DNA of 64,000 bases from Brienomyrus brachyistius. Lineage: Eukaryota; Chordata; Actinopteri; Osteoglossiformes; Mormyridae. Below are positions 1-13,700 of the stretch, one piece after another. Below the pieces are notes generated by a model. It ran no database searches. It worked only from the letters and a program-made list of their open reading frames with translations, and was not told where the DNA came from. The DNA is taken from NCBI RefSeq assembly GCF_023856365.1, contig NW_026042474.1:184400-248399 (forward strand), given 5' to 3'. The position numbers and the translations under genes were made by a program. Every line of letters begins with the position of its first letter. Within the stretch, counting starts at the first letter, position 1.

Positions 1-1159
1 GGAGTCCCAAGATGTATAGGGCCAGGGTCCTGACACATAGGGGGACGGAGACCCAAGATGCATAAAGCCAGAGTCCTGATACTTAGGGGGACAGAGTCCC
101 AAGATTCTTAGGGCCAGGGTCCTGACACATAGGTGGGCAGAGTCCGAAGATGCATAGGGCCAGAGTGCTGATACTTAGGGGGACAGAGTCCAAAGATGCA
201 TAGGGCCAGAGTGCTAATACTTAGGGGGATGGAGTCCTAAGATGCATAGGGCTAGTTTGCTGACACTTAGGGGGACGGAGTCCCAAGATGCATAGGGTCA
301 GAGTCCTGACACATAGGGGAACGGAGTCCCAAGATGCATAGGGCCAGAGTGCTGATACTTACGGGAACGGAGTCCCAAGATGCATAGGGCTAGAGTCCTG
401 ACACATAGCGGGACGAAGTCCAAAGATGCATAGGGCCAGAGTGCTGATACTCAGGGGGATGGAGTCCCAAGATGCATAGGGCCTGAGTGCTGATACTTAG
501 GGGGACGGAGTCCCAAGTTGCATAGGGCCAGAGTGGTGACACATAGGGGGACGGAGTCCCAAGATGCATAGGGAGAGAGTGCTGACACATAGGGGGATGG
601 AGTCCCAAGATGCAAAGGGCCAGAGTGCTAATACTTAGGGGTATGGAGTCCCAAGGTGCATGGGGCCAGAGTACTGACACATAGGGGGACGGAGTCCCAA
701 GATGCATAGGGCCAGAGTCCTGACACATAGGGGGACGAAGTCCAAAGATGCATAGGGCCAGAGTGCTGATCCTTAGGGGGACGGAGTCCCAAGATGCATA
801 GGGCCAGAGTGCTGATACTTAGGGAGACGGAGTCCCAAGATGCATTGGGCCAGAGTGCTGATACTTAGGGGGACGGAGTCCCAAGATGCATAGGGCCAGA
901 GTCCTAATACTTAGGGGGACGGAGTGCCAAGATACATAGGGCCAGAGTGCTGATACTTAGGTGGACGGTGTCCGAAGATGCATAGGGCCAGAGTCTTGAT
1001 ACTTAGGGTAATGGAGTCCCAAGATGCATAGGGCCAGAGTCCTGACACATAGGGGGAAGGAGTCCCAAGATGCCTAGGGCCAGAATGCTGATACTTAAGG
1101 GGACGGAGTCCCAAGATGCATAGGGCCAGAGTCCTGATACTTACGGGGACGGAGTCCCA

Positions 1160-3367
1160 AAATGCATAGGGCCAGAGTCCTGACACATAGGGGGACGAAG
1201 TCCAAAGATGCATAGGGCCAGAGTGCTGATACTTAGGGGGACGGAGTCCCAAAATGCTTAGGGCCAGGGTCCTGACACATAGGGGGGCGGAGTCCCAAGA
1301 TGCATAGGGCCAGAGTGCTGATACTTAGAGGGACAGAGTCCAAAGAAGCATAGGGCCAGAGCGCTAATACTTAGGGGGATGGAGTCCCAAGATGCATAGG
1401 GCCAGAGTGCTAAGACTTAGGGGGACGGTGTCCCAAGGTGCATTGGGCCAGAGTCCTGACACATAGGTGGACGAAGTCCCAAGACGCATAGGGCCAGTGT
1501 GCTGATACTTAGGGGGACGGAGTCCCAAGATGCATAGGGCCAGAGTGGTGACACATAGGGGGACGGAATCCCAAGATGCATAGGGCCAGAGTGCTGAAAC
1601 TTAGGGGGACGGAGTCCCAAGATGCATAGGGCAAGAGTCCTGACACATAGGGGGACGGAGTCCCAAGATGCCTAGGGCCAGAGTGCTGATACTTAAGGGG
1701 ACGGAGTCCAAAGATGCATAGGGCCAGAGTGCTGATACTCAGGGGGACAGATTCCCAAGATGCATAGGGCCAGAGTCCTGATACTTAGGGGGACGGAGTC
1801 CCAAGATGCATAGGGCCAGAGTCCTGATACTTAGGCGGACGGAGTCCCAAGATGCATAAGGCCAGAGTCCTGACACATAGGGGGATGGAGTCCCAAGATG
1901 CATAGGGCCAGAGTCCTGATACTTAGGGGGATGGAGTCCCAAGATGCATCGGGCCAGAGTGCTGATACTTAGGGGGACGGAGTCCCAAGATGTACAGGGC
2001 CAGGGTCCTGACACATAGGGGGACGGAGACCCAAGATGCATAAAGCCAGAGTCGTGACACATGGGGGGAAGAAGTCCCAAGATGCATAGGGCCAGAGTCC
2101 TGATAATTAGGGGGACGGAGTCCCAAGATGCATAGGGAGAGAGTGCTGACACATAGGGGGATGGAGTCCCAAGATGCAAAGGGCCAGAGTGCTAATACTT
2201 AGGGGTATGGAGTCCCAAGGTGCATGGGGCCAGAGTACTGACACATAGGGGGACGGAGTCCCAAGATGCATAGGGCCAGAGTCCTGACACATAGGGGGAC
2301 GAAGTCCAAAGATGCATAGGGCCAGAGTGCTGATACTTAGGGGGACGGAGTCCCAAAATGCTTAGGGCCAGGGTCCTGACACATAGGGGGGCGGAGTCCC
2401 AAGATGCATAGGGCCAGAGTGCTGATACTTAGAGGGACAGAGTCCAAAGAAGCATAGGGCCAGAGCGCTAATACTTAGGGGGATGGAGTCCCAAGATGCA
2501 TAGGGCCAGAGTGCTAAGACTTAGGGGGACGGAGTCCCAAGGTGCATTGGGCCAGAGTCCTGACACATAGGTGGACGAAGTCCCAAGACGCATAGGGCCA
2601 GTGTGCTGATACTTAGGGGGACGGAGTCCCAAGATGCATAGGGCCAGAGTGGTGACACATAGGGGGACGGAATCCCAAGATGCATAGGGCCAGAGTGCTG
2701 AAACTTAGGGGGACGGAGTCCCAAGATGCATAGGGCCAGAGTCCTGACACATAGGGGGACGGAGTCCCAAGATGCCTAGGGCCAGAGTGCTGATACTTAA
2801 GGGGACGGAGTCCAAAGATGCATAGGGCCAGAGTGCTGATACTCAGGGGGACAGATTCCCAAGATGCATAGGGCCAGAGTCCTGATACTTAGGGGGACGG
2901 AGTCCCAAGATGCATAGGGCCAGAGTCCTGATACTTAGGCGGACGGAGTCCCAAGATGTATAAGGCCAGAGTCCTGACACATAGGGGGATGGAGTCCCAA
3001 GATGCATAGGGCCAGAGTCCTGATACTTAGGGGGATGGAGTCCCAAGATGCATCGGGCCAGAGTGCTGATACTTAGGGGGACGGAGTCCCAAGATGTACA
3101 GGGCCAGGGTCCTGACACATAGGGGGACGGAGACCCAAGATGCATAAAGCCAGAGTCCTGACACATGGGGGGAAGAAGTCCCAAGATGCATAGGGCCAGA
3201 GTCCTGATAATTAGGGGGACGGAGTCCCAAGATGCATAGGGAGAGAGTGCTGACACATAGGGGGATGGAGTCCCAAGATGCAAAGGGCCAGAGTGCTAAT
3301 ACTTAGGGGTATGGAGTCCCAAGGTGCATGGGGCCATAGTACTGACACATAGGGGGACGGAGTCCCA
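1160..3367 (+). repeat. HOR: 1104-bp (24-monomer) tandem duplication
   Basis: Copy 1 is about 1160-2263 and copy 2 about 2264-3367, in register at offset 1104 (24 x 46). They share rare monomer variants in the same order, such as the AAGAAGCATAGGG monomer near 1350 and 2454 and the CATCGGGCC monomer near 1947 and 3051. Only scattered single-base differences were seen (for example GGTGTCCC at 1427 against GGAGTCCC at 2531). A further partial copy lies at about 3904-4740, at offset 1564 from copy 2. The ten monomers that precede it (3444-3904) match 776-1236. Confidence 0.85.
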
Positions 3368-5480
3368 AGATGCATAGGGCCAGAGTCCTGACACATAGGG
3401 GGACGAAGTCCAAAGATGCATAGGGCCAGAGTGCTGATCCTTAGGGGGACGGAGTCCCAAGATGCATAGGGCCAGAGTGCTGATACTTAGGGACACGGAG
3501 TCCCAAGATGCATTGGGCCAGAGTGCTGATACTTAGGGGGACGGAGTCCCAAGATGCATAGGGCCAGAGTCCTAATACTTAGGGGGACGGAGTGCCAAGA
3601 TACATAGGGCCAGAGTGCTGATACTTAGGGGGACGGTGTCCCAAGATGCATAGGGCCAGAGTCTTGATACTTAGGGTAATGGAGTCCCAAGATGCATAGG
3701 GCCAGAGTCCTGACACATAGGGGGAAGGAGTCCCAAGATGCCTAGGGCCAGAATGCTGATACTTAAGGGCACGGAGTCCCAAGATGCATAGGGCCAGAGT
3801 CCTGATACTTACGGGGACGGAGTCCCAAAATGCATAGGGCCAGAGTCCTGACACATAGGGGGACGAAGTCCAAAGATGCATAGGGCCAGAGTGCTGATAC
3901 TTAGGGGGACGGAGTCCCAAAATGCTTAGGGCCAGGGTCCTGACACATAGGGGGGCGGAGTCCCAAGATGCATATGGCCAGAGTGCTGATACTTAGAGGG
4001 ACAGAGTCCAAAGAAGCATAGGGCCAGAGCGCTAATACTTAGGGGGATGGAGTCCCAAGATGCATAGGGCCAGAGTGCTAAGACTTAGGGGGACGGAGTC
4101 CCAAGGTGCATTGGGCCAGAGTCCTGACACATAGGTGGACGAAGTCCCAAGACGCATAGGGCCAGTGTGCTGATACTTAGGGGGACGGAGTCCCAAGATG
4201 CATAGGGCCAGAGTGGTGACACATAGGGGGACGGAATCCCAAGATGCATAGGGCCAGAGTGCTGAAACTTAGGGGGACGGAGTCCCAAGATGCATAGGGC
4301 CAGAGTCCTGACACATAGGGGGACGGAGTCCCAAGATGCCTAGGGCCAGAGTGCTGATACTTAAGGGGACGGAGTCCAAAGATGCATAGGGCCAGAGTGC
4401 TGATACTCAGGGGGACAGATTCCCAAGATGCATAGGGCCAGAGTCCTGATACTTAGGGGGACGGAGTCCCAAGATGCATAGGGCCAGAGTCCTGATACTT
4501 AGGCGGACGGAGTCCCAAGATGCATAAGGCCAGAGTCCTGACACATAGGGGGATGGAGTCCCAAGATGCATAGGGCCAGAGTCCTGATACTTAGGGGGAT
4601 GGAGTCCCAAGATGCATCGGGCCAGAGTGCTGATACTTAGGGGGACGGAGTCCCAAGATGTACAGGGCCAGGGTCCTGACACATAGGGGGACGGAGACCC
4701 AAGATGCATAAAGCCAGAGTCCTGATACTTAGGGGGACGGAGTCCCAAGATTCTTAGGGCCAGGGTCCTGACACATAGGGGGGCGGAGTCCCAAGATGCA
4801 TAGGACCAGTGTGCTGATACTTAGGGGGACAGAGTCCAACGATGCATATGGCCAGAGTGCTAATACTTAGCGGGATGGAGTCCCAAGATGCATAGGGCTA
4901 GTGTGCTGATACTTAGGGGGACGGAGTCCGAAGATGCATAGGGCCAGAGTGCTGATACTTAGGGGGACGGAGTCCCAAGATGCATAGGGCCAGAGTCCTG
5001 ACACATGGGGGGAAGAAGTCCCAAGATGCATAGGGCCAGAGTCCTGATAATTAGGGGGACGGAGTCCCAAGATGCATAGGGAGAGAGTGCTGACACATAG
5101 GGGGATGGAGTCCCAAGATGCAAAGGGCCAGAGTGCTAATACTTAGGGGTATGGAGTCCCAAGGTGCATGGGGCCAGAGTACTGACACATAGGGGGACGG
5201 AGTCCCAAGATGCATAGGGCCAGAGTCCTGACACATAGGGGGACGAAGTCCAAAGATGCATAGGGCCAGAATGCTGATCCTTAGCGGGACGGAGTCCCAA
5301 GATGCATAGGGCCAGAGTGCTGATACTTAGGGACACGGAGTCCCAAGATGCATTGGGCCAGAGTGCTGATACTTAGGGGGACGGAGTCCCAAGATGCATA
5401 GGGCCAGAGTCCTAATACTTAGGGGGACGGAGTGCCAAGATACATAGGGCCAGAGTGCTGATACTTAGGGGGACGGTGTG
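3228..5480 (+). repeat. HOR: 1840-bp (40-monomer) spaced repeat of the block seen at about 560-1000
   Basis: The monomer string beginning with the GGGAGAGAGTGCTGACACAT variant recurs at about 560, 2130, 3235 and 5080. The interval from about 3228 onward matches 560-1260 at offset 2668 (58 monomers), and 5068 onward matches 3228 onward at offset 1840 (40 monomers). The last copy carries a 2-bp insertion, GGTGTGTCCC, at about 5476, where its relatives at about 970 and 3635 have GGTGTCC. The offsets are whole numbers of monomers, so the copies arose by in-register exchange. Confidence 0.75.
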
Positions 5481-8400
5481 TCCCAAGATGCATAGGGCCA
5501 GAGTCTTGATACTTAGGGTAATGGAGTCCCAAGATGCATAGGGCCAGAGTCCTGACACATAGGGGGAAGGAGTCCCAAGATGCCTAGGGCCAGAATGCTG
5601 ATACTTAAGGGGACGGAGTCCCAAGATGCATAGGGCCAGAGTCCTGATACTTATGGGGACGGAGTCCCAAAATGCATAGGGCTAGAGTCCTGACATATAG
5701 GGGGACGAAGTCTCAAGATGCATATGGCCAGAATCCTGACACATAGGGGGACGGAGACCCAAGATGCATAAAGCCAGAGTCCTGATACTTAGGGGGACGG
5801 AGTCCCAAGATTCTTAGGGCCAGGGTCCTGACACATAGGGGGGCGGAGTCCGAAGATGCATAGGGCCAGAGTGCTGATACTTAGGGGGACAGAGTCCAAA
5901 GATGCATAGGGCCAGAGTGCTAATACTTAGGGGGATGGAGTCCTAAGATGCATAGGGCTAGTGTGCCTACACTTAGGGGGACGGAGTCCCAAGATGCATT
6001 GGGCCAGAGTCCTGACACATAGGGGGACGGAATCCCAAGATGCATAGGGCCAGAGTGCTGAAACTTAGGGGGACGGAGTCCCAAGATGCATAGGGCCAGA
6101 GTCCTGACACATAGGGGGACGGAGTCCCAAGATGCCTAGGGCCAGAGTCCTGATACTTAGGGGGACGGAGTCCCAAGATTCTTAGGGCCAGGGTCCTGAC
6201 ACATAGGGGGGCGGAGTCCAAAGATGCATAGGGCCAGAGTGCTGATGCTTAGGGGGATGGAGTCCTAAGATGCATAGGGCTAGTGTGCTGACACTTAGGG
6301 GGACGGAGTCCCAAGATGCATTGGGCCAGAGTCCTGACACATAGGGGAACGGAGTCCCAAGATGCATAGGGCCAGAGTGCTGATACTTACGGGAACGGAA
6401 TCCCAAGATGCATAGGGCCAGAGTGCTGAAACTTAGGGGGACGGAGTCCCAAGATGCATAGGGCCAGAGTCCTGACACATAGGGGGACGGAGTCCCAAGA
6501 TGCCTAGGGCCAGAGTGCTGATACTTAAGGGGACGGAGTCCAAAGATGCATAGGGCCAGAGTCCTGATACTTACGGGGACGGAGTCCCAAAATGCATAGG
6601 GCTAGAGTCCTGACATATAGGACGACGAAGTCCCAAGATGCATAGGGCCAGAGTGCTGATCCTTAGGGGGACGGAGTCCCAAGATGCATAGGGCCAGAGT
6701 CCTGATATATAGGGGGGCGGAGTCCCAAGATGCTTAGGGCCAGAATGCTGATACTTAGGGGGACGGAGTCCCAAGATGCATAGGGCCAGAGTGCTGATAC
6801 TCAGGGGGACGGATTCCCAAGATGCATAGGGCCAGAGTGCTGATACTTAAGGGGACGGAGTCCCAAGATGCATAGGGCCAGAGTCCTGATACTTACGGGG
6901 ACGGAGTCCCAAAATGCATAGGGCTACAGTCCTGACATATAGGGGGACGAAGTCTCAAGATGCATAGGCCCAGAATCCTGACACATAGGGGGACGGAGAC
7001 CCAAGATGCATAAAGCCAGAGTCCTGATACTTAGGGGGACGGAGTCCCAAGATGCATAGGGCTAGTGTGCTGATACTTAGGGGGACGGAGTCCCAAGGTG
7101 CATAGGGCCAGAGTGCTGATACTTAGGGGGACAGAGTCCAAAGATGCATAGGGCCAGAGCGCTAATACTTAGGGGGATGGAATCCCAAGATGCATTGGGC
7201 CAGAGTCCTGACACATAGGGGGACGGAATCCCAAGATGCATAGGGCCAGAGTGCTGAAACTTAGGGGGACGGAGTCCCAAGATGCATAGGGCCAGAGTCC
7301 TGACACATAGGGGGACGGAGTCCCAAGATGCCTAGGGCCAGAGTCCTGATACTTAGGGGGACGGAGTCCCAAGATTCTTAGGGCCAGGGTCCTGACACAT
7401 AGGGGGGGCGGAGTCCGAAGATGCATAGGGCCAGAGTGCTGATACTTAGGGGGATGGAGTCCTAAGATGCATAGGGCTAGTGTGCTGACACTTAGGGGGA
7501 CGGAGTCCCAAGATGCATTGGGCCAGAGTCCTGACACATAGGGGAACGGAGTCCCAAGATGCACAGGGCCAGAGTGCTGATACTTACGGGAACGGAGTCC
7601 CAAGATGCATAGGGCTAGAGTCCTGAAACATAGCGGGACGAAGTCCGAAGATGCATAGGGCCAGAGTGCTGATACTCATGGGGATGGAGTCCAAAGATGC
7701 ATAGGGCCAGAGTCCTGACACTTATGGGGACGGAGTCCCAAAATGCATAGGGCTAGAGTATTGACATATAGGGGGACGAAGTCCCAAGATGCATAGGGCC
7801 AGAGTGCTGATCCTTAGGGGGACGGAGTCCCAAGATGCATATTGCCAGAGTCCTGACACATAGGGGGATGGAGTCCCAAGATGCATAAGGCCAGAGTCCT
7901 GATACTTAGGGGGACGGAGTCCCAAGAAGCATAGGGCCAGAGTGCTGATACTTAGGGGGACGGAGTCCCAAGATGTATAGGACCAGGGTCCTGACACATA
8001 GGGAGACGGAGTCCTAAGGTACATAGGGCCAGAGTCCTGATACTTAGGGGGACGGAGTCCCAAGATGTATAGGGCCAGGGTCCCGACACATAGGGGGACG
8101 GAGACCTAAGATGCATAAAGCCAGAGTCCTGATACTTAGGGGGACGGAGTCCCTAGATTCTTAGGGCCAGGGTCCTGACACATAGCGGGACGAAGTCCAA
8201 AGATGCATAGGGCCAGAGTGCTGATACTCATGGGGATGGAGTCCCAAGATGCAAAGGGCCAGAGTGCTGATACTTAGGGGGACGGAGTCCCAAGTTGCAT
8301 AGGGCCAGAGTCCTGACTCATAGGGGGATGAAGTCCCAAGATGCATAGGGCCAGAGTCCTGACACATAGGGGGATGGAGTCCCAAGATGCATAAGGCCAG

Positions 8401-10700
8401 AGTATTGATACTTAGGGGGACGGAGTCCCAAGATGCATAGGGCCAGAGTGCTGATACTTAGGGGGACGGAGTCCCAAGATGTATAGGACCAGGGTCCTGA
8501 CACATAGGTAGACGGAGTCCTAAGGTACATAGGGCCAGAGTCCTGATACTTAGGGGGACGGAGTCCCAAAATGCTTAGGGTCAGGGTCCTGACACATAGG
8601 GGGGCGGAGTCCTAACATGCATAAGCCAGAGTGCTGATACTTAGGGGGACAGAGTCCAAAGATGCATAGGGCCAGAGCGCTAATACTTAGGGGGATGGAG
8701 TCCCAAGATGCATAGGGCCAGAGTGCTAATACTTAGGGGGACGGAGTCCCAAGTTGCATTGGGCCAGAGTCCTGACACATAGGGGGACGAACTCCCAAGA
8801 CGCATAGGGCTAGTGTGCTGATACTTAGGGGGACGGAGTCCCAAGATGCATAGGGCCTGAGTGGTGACACATAGGGGGACGGAATCCCAAGATGCATAGG
8901 GCCAGAGTGCTGAAACTTAGGGGGACGGAGTCCCAAGATGCCTAGGGCCAGAGTGCTGATACTTAAGGGGACGGAGTCCAAAGATGCATAGGGCCAGAGT
9001 CCTGATACTTACGGGGACGGAGTCCCAAAATGCATAGGGCTAGAGTCCTGACATATAGGGGGACGAAGTCCCAAGATGCATAGGGCCAGAGTGCTGATCC
9101 TTAGGGGGACGGAGTCCCAAGATGCATAGGGCCAGAGTCCTGATATATAGGGGGACGGAGTCCCAAGATGCATAGGGCCAGAGTGCTGATACTTACGGGA
9201 ACGGAGTCCCAAGATGCATAGGGCTAGAGTCCTGACACATAGCGGGACGAAGTCCGAAGATGCATAGGGCCAGAGTGCTGATACTCATGGGGATGGAGTC
9301 CAAAGATGCATAGGGCCAGAGTCCTGACACTTATGGGGACGGAGTCCCAAAATGCATAGGGCTAGAGTATTGACATATAGGGGGACGAAGTCCCAAGATG
9401 CATAGGGCCAGAGTGCTGATCCTTAGGGGGACGGGAGTCCCAAGATGCATAGGGCCAGAGTCCTGACACATAGGGGGATGGAGTCCCAAGATGCATAAGG
9501 CCAGAGTCCTGATACTTAGGGGGACGGAGTCCCAAGAAGCATAGGGCCAGAGTGCTGATACTTAGGGGGACGGAGTCCCAAGATGTATAGGACCAGGGTC
9601 CTGACACATAGGGAGACGGAGTCCTAAGGTACATAGGGCCAGAGTCCTGATACTTAGGGGGACGGAGTCCCAAGATGTATAGGGCCAGGGTCCCGACACA
9701 TAGGGGGACGGAGACCTAAGATGCATAAAGCCAGAGTCCTGACACATAGGGGGGACGAACTCCCAAGACGCATAGGGCCAGTGTGCTGATACTAAGGGGG
9801 ACGGAGTCCCAAGATGCATAGGGCCTGAGTGGTGACACATAGGGGGGACGGAATCCCAAGATGCATAGGGCCAGAGTGCTGAAACTTAGGGGGACGGAGT
9901 CCCAAGATGCATAGGGCCAGAGTCCTGACACATAGGGGGACGGAGTCCCAAGATGCCTAGGGCCAGAGTGCTGATACTTAAGGGGACGGAGTCCAAAGAT
10001 GCATAGGGCCAGAGTCCTGATACTTGCGGGGACGGAGTCCCAAAATGCATAGGGCTAGAGTCCTGACATATAGGAGGACGAAGTCCCAAGATGCATAGGG
10101 CCAGAGTGCTGATCCTTAGGGGGACGGAGTCCCAAGATGCATAGGGCCAGAGTCCTGATATATAGGGGGGCGGAGTCCCAAGATGCTTAGGGCCAGAATG
10201 CTGATACTTAGGGGGACGGAGTCCCAAGATGCATAGGGCCAGAGTGCTGATACTCAGGGGGACGGATTCCCAAGATGCATAGGGCCAGAGTGCTGATTCT
10301 TAAGGGGACGGAGTCCCAAGATGCATAGGGCCAGAGTCCTGATACTTACGGGGACGGAGTCCCAAAATGCATAGGGCTACAGTCCTGACATATAGGGGGA
10401 CGAAGTCTCAAGATGCATAGGCCCAGAATCCTGACACATAGGGGGACGGAGACCCAAGATGCATAAAGCCAGAGTCCTGATACTTAGGGGGACGGAGTCC
10501 CAAGATTCTTAGGGCCAGGGTCCTGACACATAGTGGGGCCGAGTCCGAAGATGCATAGGGCCAGAGCGCTGATACTTAGGGGGACAGAGTCCAAAGATGC
10601 ATAGGGCCAGAGTGCTAATACTTAGGGGGATGGAGTCCTAAGATGCATAGGGCTAGTGTGCCTACACTTAGGGGGACGGAGTCCCAAGATGCATTGGGCC
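5480..10700 (+). repeat. Mosaic satellite stretch with the first copies of several HOR blocks
   Basis: This interval holds the leftmost copies of blocks that recur to the right. The block around 7722-8569 reappears at 11220, 13105 and 14760. Offset 3498 between the first two is 76 monomers plus 2 bp. That 2-bp excess is explained by one 45-bp monomer near 8620 and three single-G insertions near 9434, 9743 and 9841. Another variant string near 9009-9212 reappears at 14438-14641. No non-satellite sequence was seen. Confidence 0.8.
8597..8641 (+). repeat. 45-bp monomer (1-bp deletion) serving as an HOR marker
   Basis: This monomer reads CATAAGCCAGAG where nearly all others read CATAGGGCCAGAG, so it is one base short and carries a substitution. 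The same shortened monomer, with the same TAACATG variant beside it, is at about 12107-12151 and 13992-14036. The corresponding monomers at about 15650, 35240, 43070 and 48130 keep the full 46 bp. The shared deletion groups the first three copies and accounts for spacings of 1885 and 1655 bp instead of 1886 and 1656. Confidence 0.8.
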
Positions 10701-13700
10701 AGAGTCCTGAAACATAGGGGGACGGAATCCCAAGATGCATAGGGCCAGAGTGCTGAAACTTAGGGGGACGGAGTCCCAAGATGCATAGGGCCAGAGTCCT
10801 GACACATAGGGGGACGGAGTCCCAAGATGCCTAGGGCCAGAGTCCTGATACTTAGGGGGACGGAGTCCCAAGATTCTTAGGGCCAGGGTCCTGACACATA
10901 GGGGGGCGGAGTCCGAAGATGCATAGGGCCAGAGTGCTGATACTTAGGGGGATGGAGTCCTAAGATGCATAGGGCTAGTGTGCTGACACTTAGGGGGACG
11001 GAGTCCCAAGATGCATTGGGCCAGAGTCCTGACACATAGGGGAACGGAGTCCCAAGATGCACAGGGCCAGAGTGCTGATACTTACGGGAACGGAGTTCCA
11101 AGATGCATAGGGCTAGAGTCCTGAAACATAGCGGGACGAAGTCCGAAGATGCATAGGGCCAGAGTGCTGATACTCATGGGGATGGAGTCCAAAGATGCAT
11201 AGGGCCAGAGTCCTGACACTTATGGGGACGGAGTCCCAAAATGCATAGGGCTAGAGTATTGACATATAGGGGGACGAAGTCCCAAGATGCATAGGGCCAG
11301 AGTGCTGATCCTTAGGGGGACGGAGTCCCAAGATGCATAGGGCCAGAGTCCTGACACATAGGGGGATGGAGTCCCAAGATGCATAAGGCCAGAGTCCTGA
11401 TACTTAGGGGGACGGAGTCCCAAGAAGCATAGGGCCAGAGTGCTGATACTTAGGGGGACGGAGTCCCAAGATGTATAGGACCAGGGTCCTGACACATAGG
11501 GAGACGGAGTCCTAAGGTACATAGGGCCAGAGTCCTGATACTTAGGGGGACGGAGTCCCAAGATGTATAGGGCCAGGGTCCCGACACATAGGGGGACGGA
11601 GACCTAAGATGCATAAAGCCAGAGTCCTGATACTTAGGGGGACGGAGTCCCTAGATTCTTAGGGCCAGGGTCCTGACACATAGCGGGACGAAGTCCAAAG
11701 ATGCATAGGGCCAGAGTGCTGATACTCATGGGGATGGAGTCCCAAGATGCAAAGGGCCAGAGTGCTGATACTTAGGGGGACGGAGTCCCAAGTTGCATAG
11801 GGCCAGAGTCCTGACTCATAGGGGGATGAAGTCCCAAGATGCATAGGGCCAGAGTCCTGACACATAGGGGGATGGAGTCCCAAGATGCATAAGGCCAGAG
11901 TATTGATACTTAGGGGGACGGAGTCCCAAGATGCATAGGGCCAGAGTGCTGATACTTAGGGGGACGGAGTCCCAAGATGTATAGGACCAGGGTCCTGACA
12001 CATAGGGAGACGGAGTCCTAAGGTACATAGGGCCAGAGTCCTGATACTTAGGGGGACGGAGTCCCAAAATGCTTAGGGTCAGGGTCCTGACACATAGGGG
12101 GGCGGAGTCCTAACATGCATAAGCCAGAGTGCTGATACTTAGGGGGACAGAGTCCAAAGATGCATAGGGCCAGAGCGCTAATACTTAGGGGGATGGAGTC
12201 CCAAGATGCATAGGGCCAGAGTGCTAATACTTAGGGGGACGGAGTCCCAAGTTGCATTGGGCCAGAGTCCTGACACATAGGGGGACGAACTCCCAAGACG
12301 CATAGGGCCAGTGTGCTGATACTTAGGGGGACGGAGTCCCAAGATGCATAGGGCCTGAGTGGTGACACATAGGGGGACGGAATCCCAAGATGCATAGGGC
12401 CAGAGTGCTGAAACTTAGGGGGACGGAGTCCCAAGATGCATAGGGCCAGAGTCCTGACACATAGGGGGACGGAGTCCCAAGATGCCTAGGGCCAGAGTGC
12501 TGATACTTAAGGGGACGGAGTCCAAAGATGCATAGGGCCAGAGTCCTGATACTTACGGGGACGGAGTCCCAAAATGCATAGGGCTAGAGTCCTGAAACAT
12601 AGGGGGACGGAATCCCAAGATGCATAGGGCCAGAGTGCTGAAACTTAGGGGGACGGAGTCCCAAGATGCATAGGGCCAGAGTCCTGACACATAGGGGGAC
12701 GGAGTCCCAAGATGCCTAGGGCCAGAGTCCTGATACTTAGGGGGACGGAGTCCCAAGATTCTTAGGGCCAGGGTCCTGACACATAGGGGGGCGGAGTCCG
12801 AAGATGCATAGGGCCAGAGTGCTGATACTTAGGGGGATGGAGTCCTAAGATGCATAGGGCTAGTGTGCTGACACTTAGGGGGACGGAGTCCCAAGATGCA
12901 TTGGGCCAGAGTCCTGACACATAGGGGAACGGAGTCCCAAGATGCACAGGGCCAGAGTGCTGATACTTACGGGAACGGAGTTCCAAGATGCATAGGGCTA
13001 GAGTCCTGAAACATAGCGGGACGAAGTCCGAAGATGCATAGGGCCAGAGTGCTGATACTCATGGGGATGGAGTCCAAAGATGCATAGGGCCAGAGTCCTG
13101 ACACTTATGGGGACGGAGTCCCAAAATGCATAGGGCTAGAGTATTGACATATAGGGGGACGAAGTCCCAAGATGCATAGGGCCAGAGTGCTGATCCTTAG
13201 GGGGACGGAGTCCCAAGATGCATAGGGCCAGAGTCCTGACACATAGGGGGATGGAGTCCCAAGATGCATAAGGCCAGAGTCCTGATACTTAGGGGGACGG
13301 AGTCCCAAGAAGCATAGGGCCAGAGTGCTGATACTTAGGGGGACGGAGTCCCAAGATGTATAGGACCAGGGTCCTGACACATAGGGAGACGGAGTCCTAA
13401 GGTACATAGGGCCAGAGTCCTGATACTTAGGGGGACGGAGTCCCAAGATGTATAGGGCCAGGGTCCCGACACATAGGGGGACGGAGACCTAAGATGCATA
13501 AAGCCAGAGTCCTGATACTTAGGGGGACGGAGTCCCTAGATTCTTAGGGCCAGGGTCCTGACACATAGCGGGACGAAGTCCAAAGATGCATAGGGCCAGA
13601 GTGCTGATACTCATGGGGATGGAGTCCCAAGATGCAAAGGGCCAGAGTGCTGATACTTAGGGGGACGGAGTCCCAAGTTGCATAGGGCCAGAGTCCTGAC

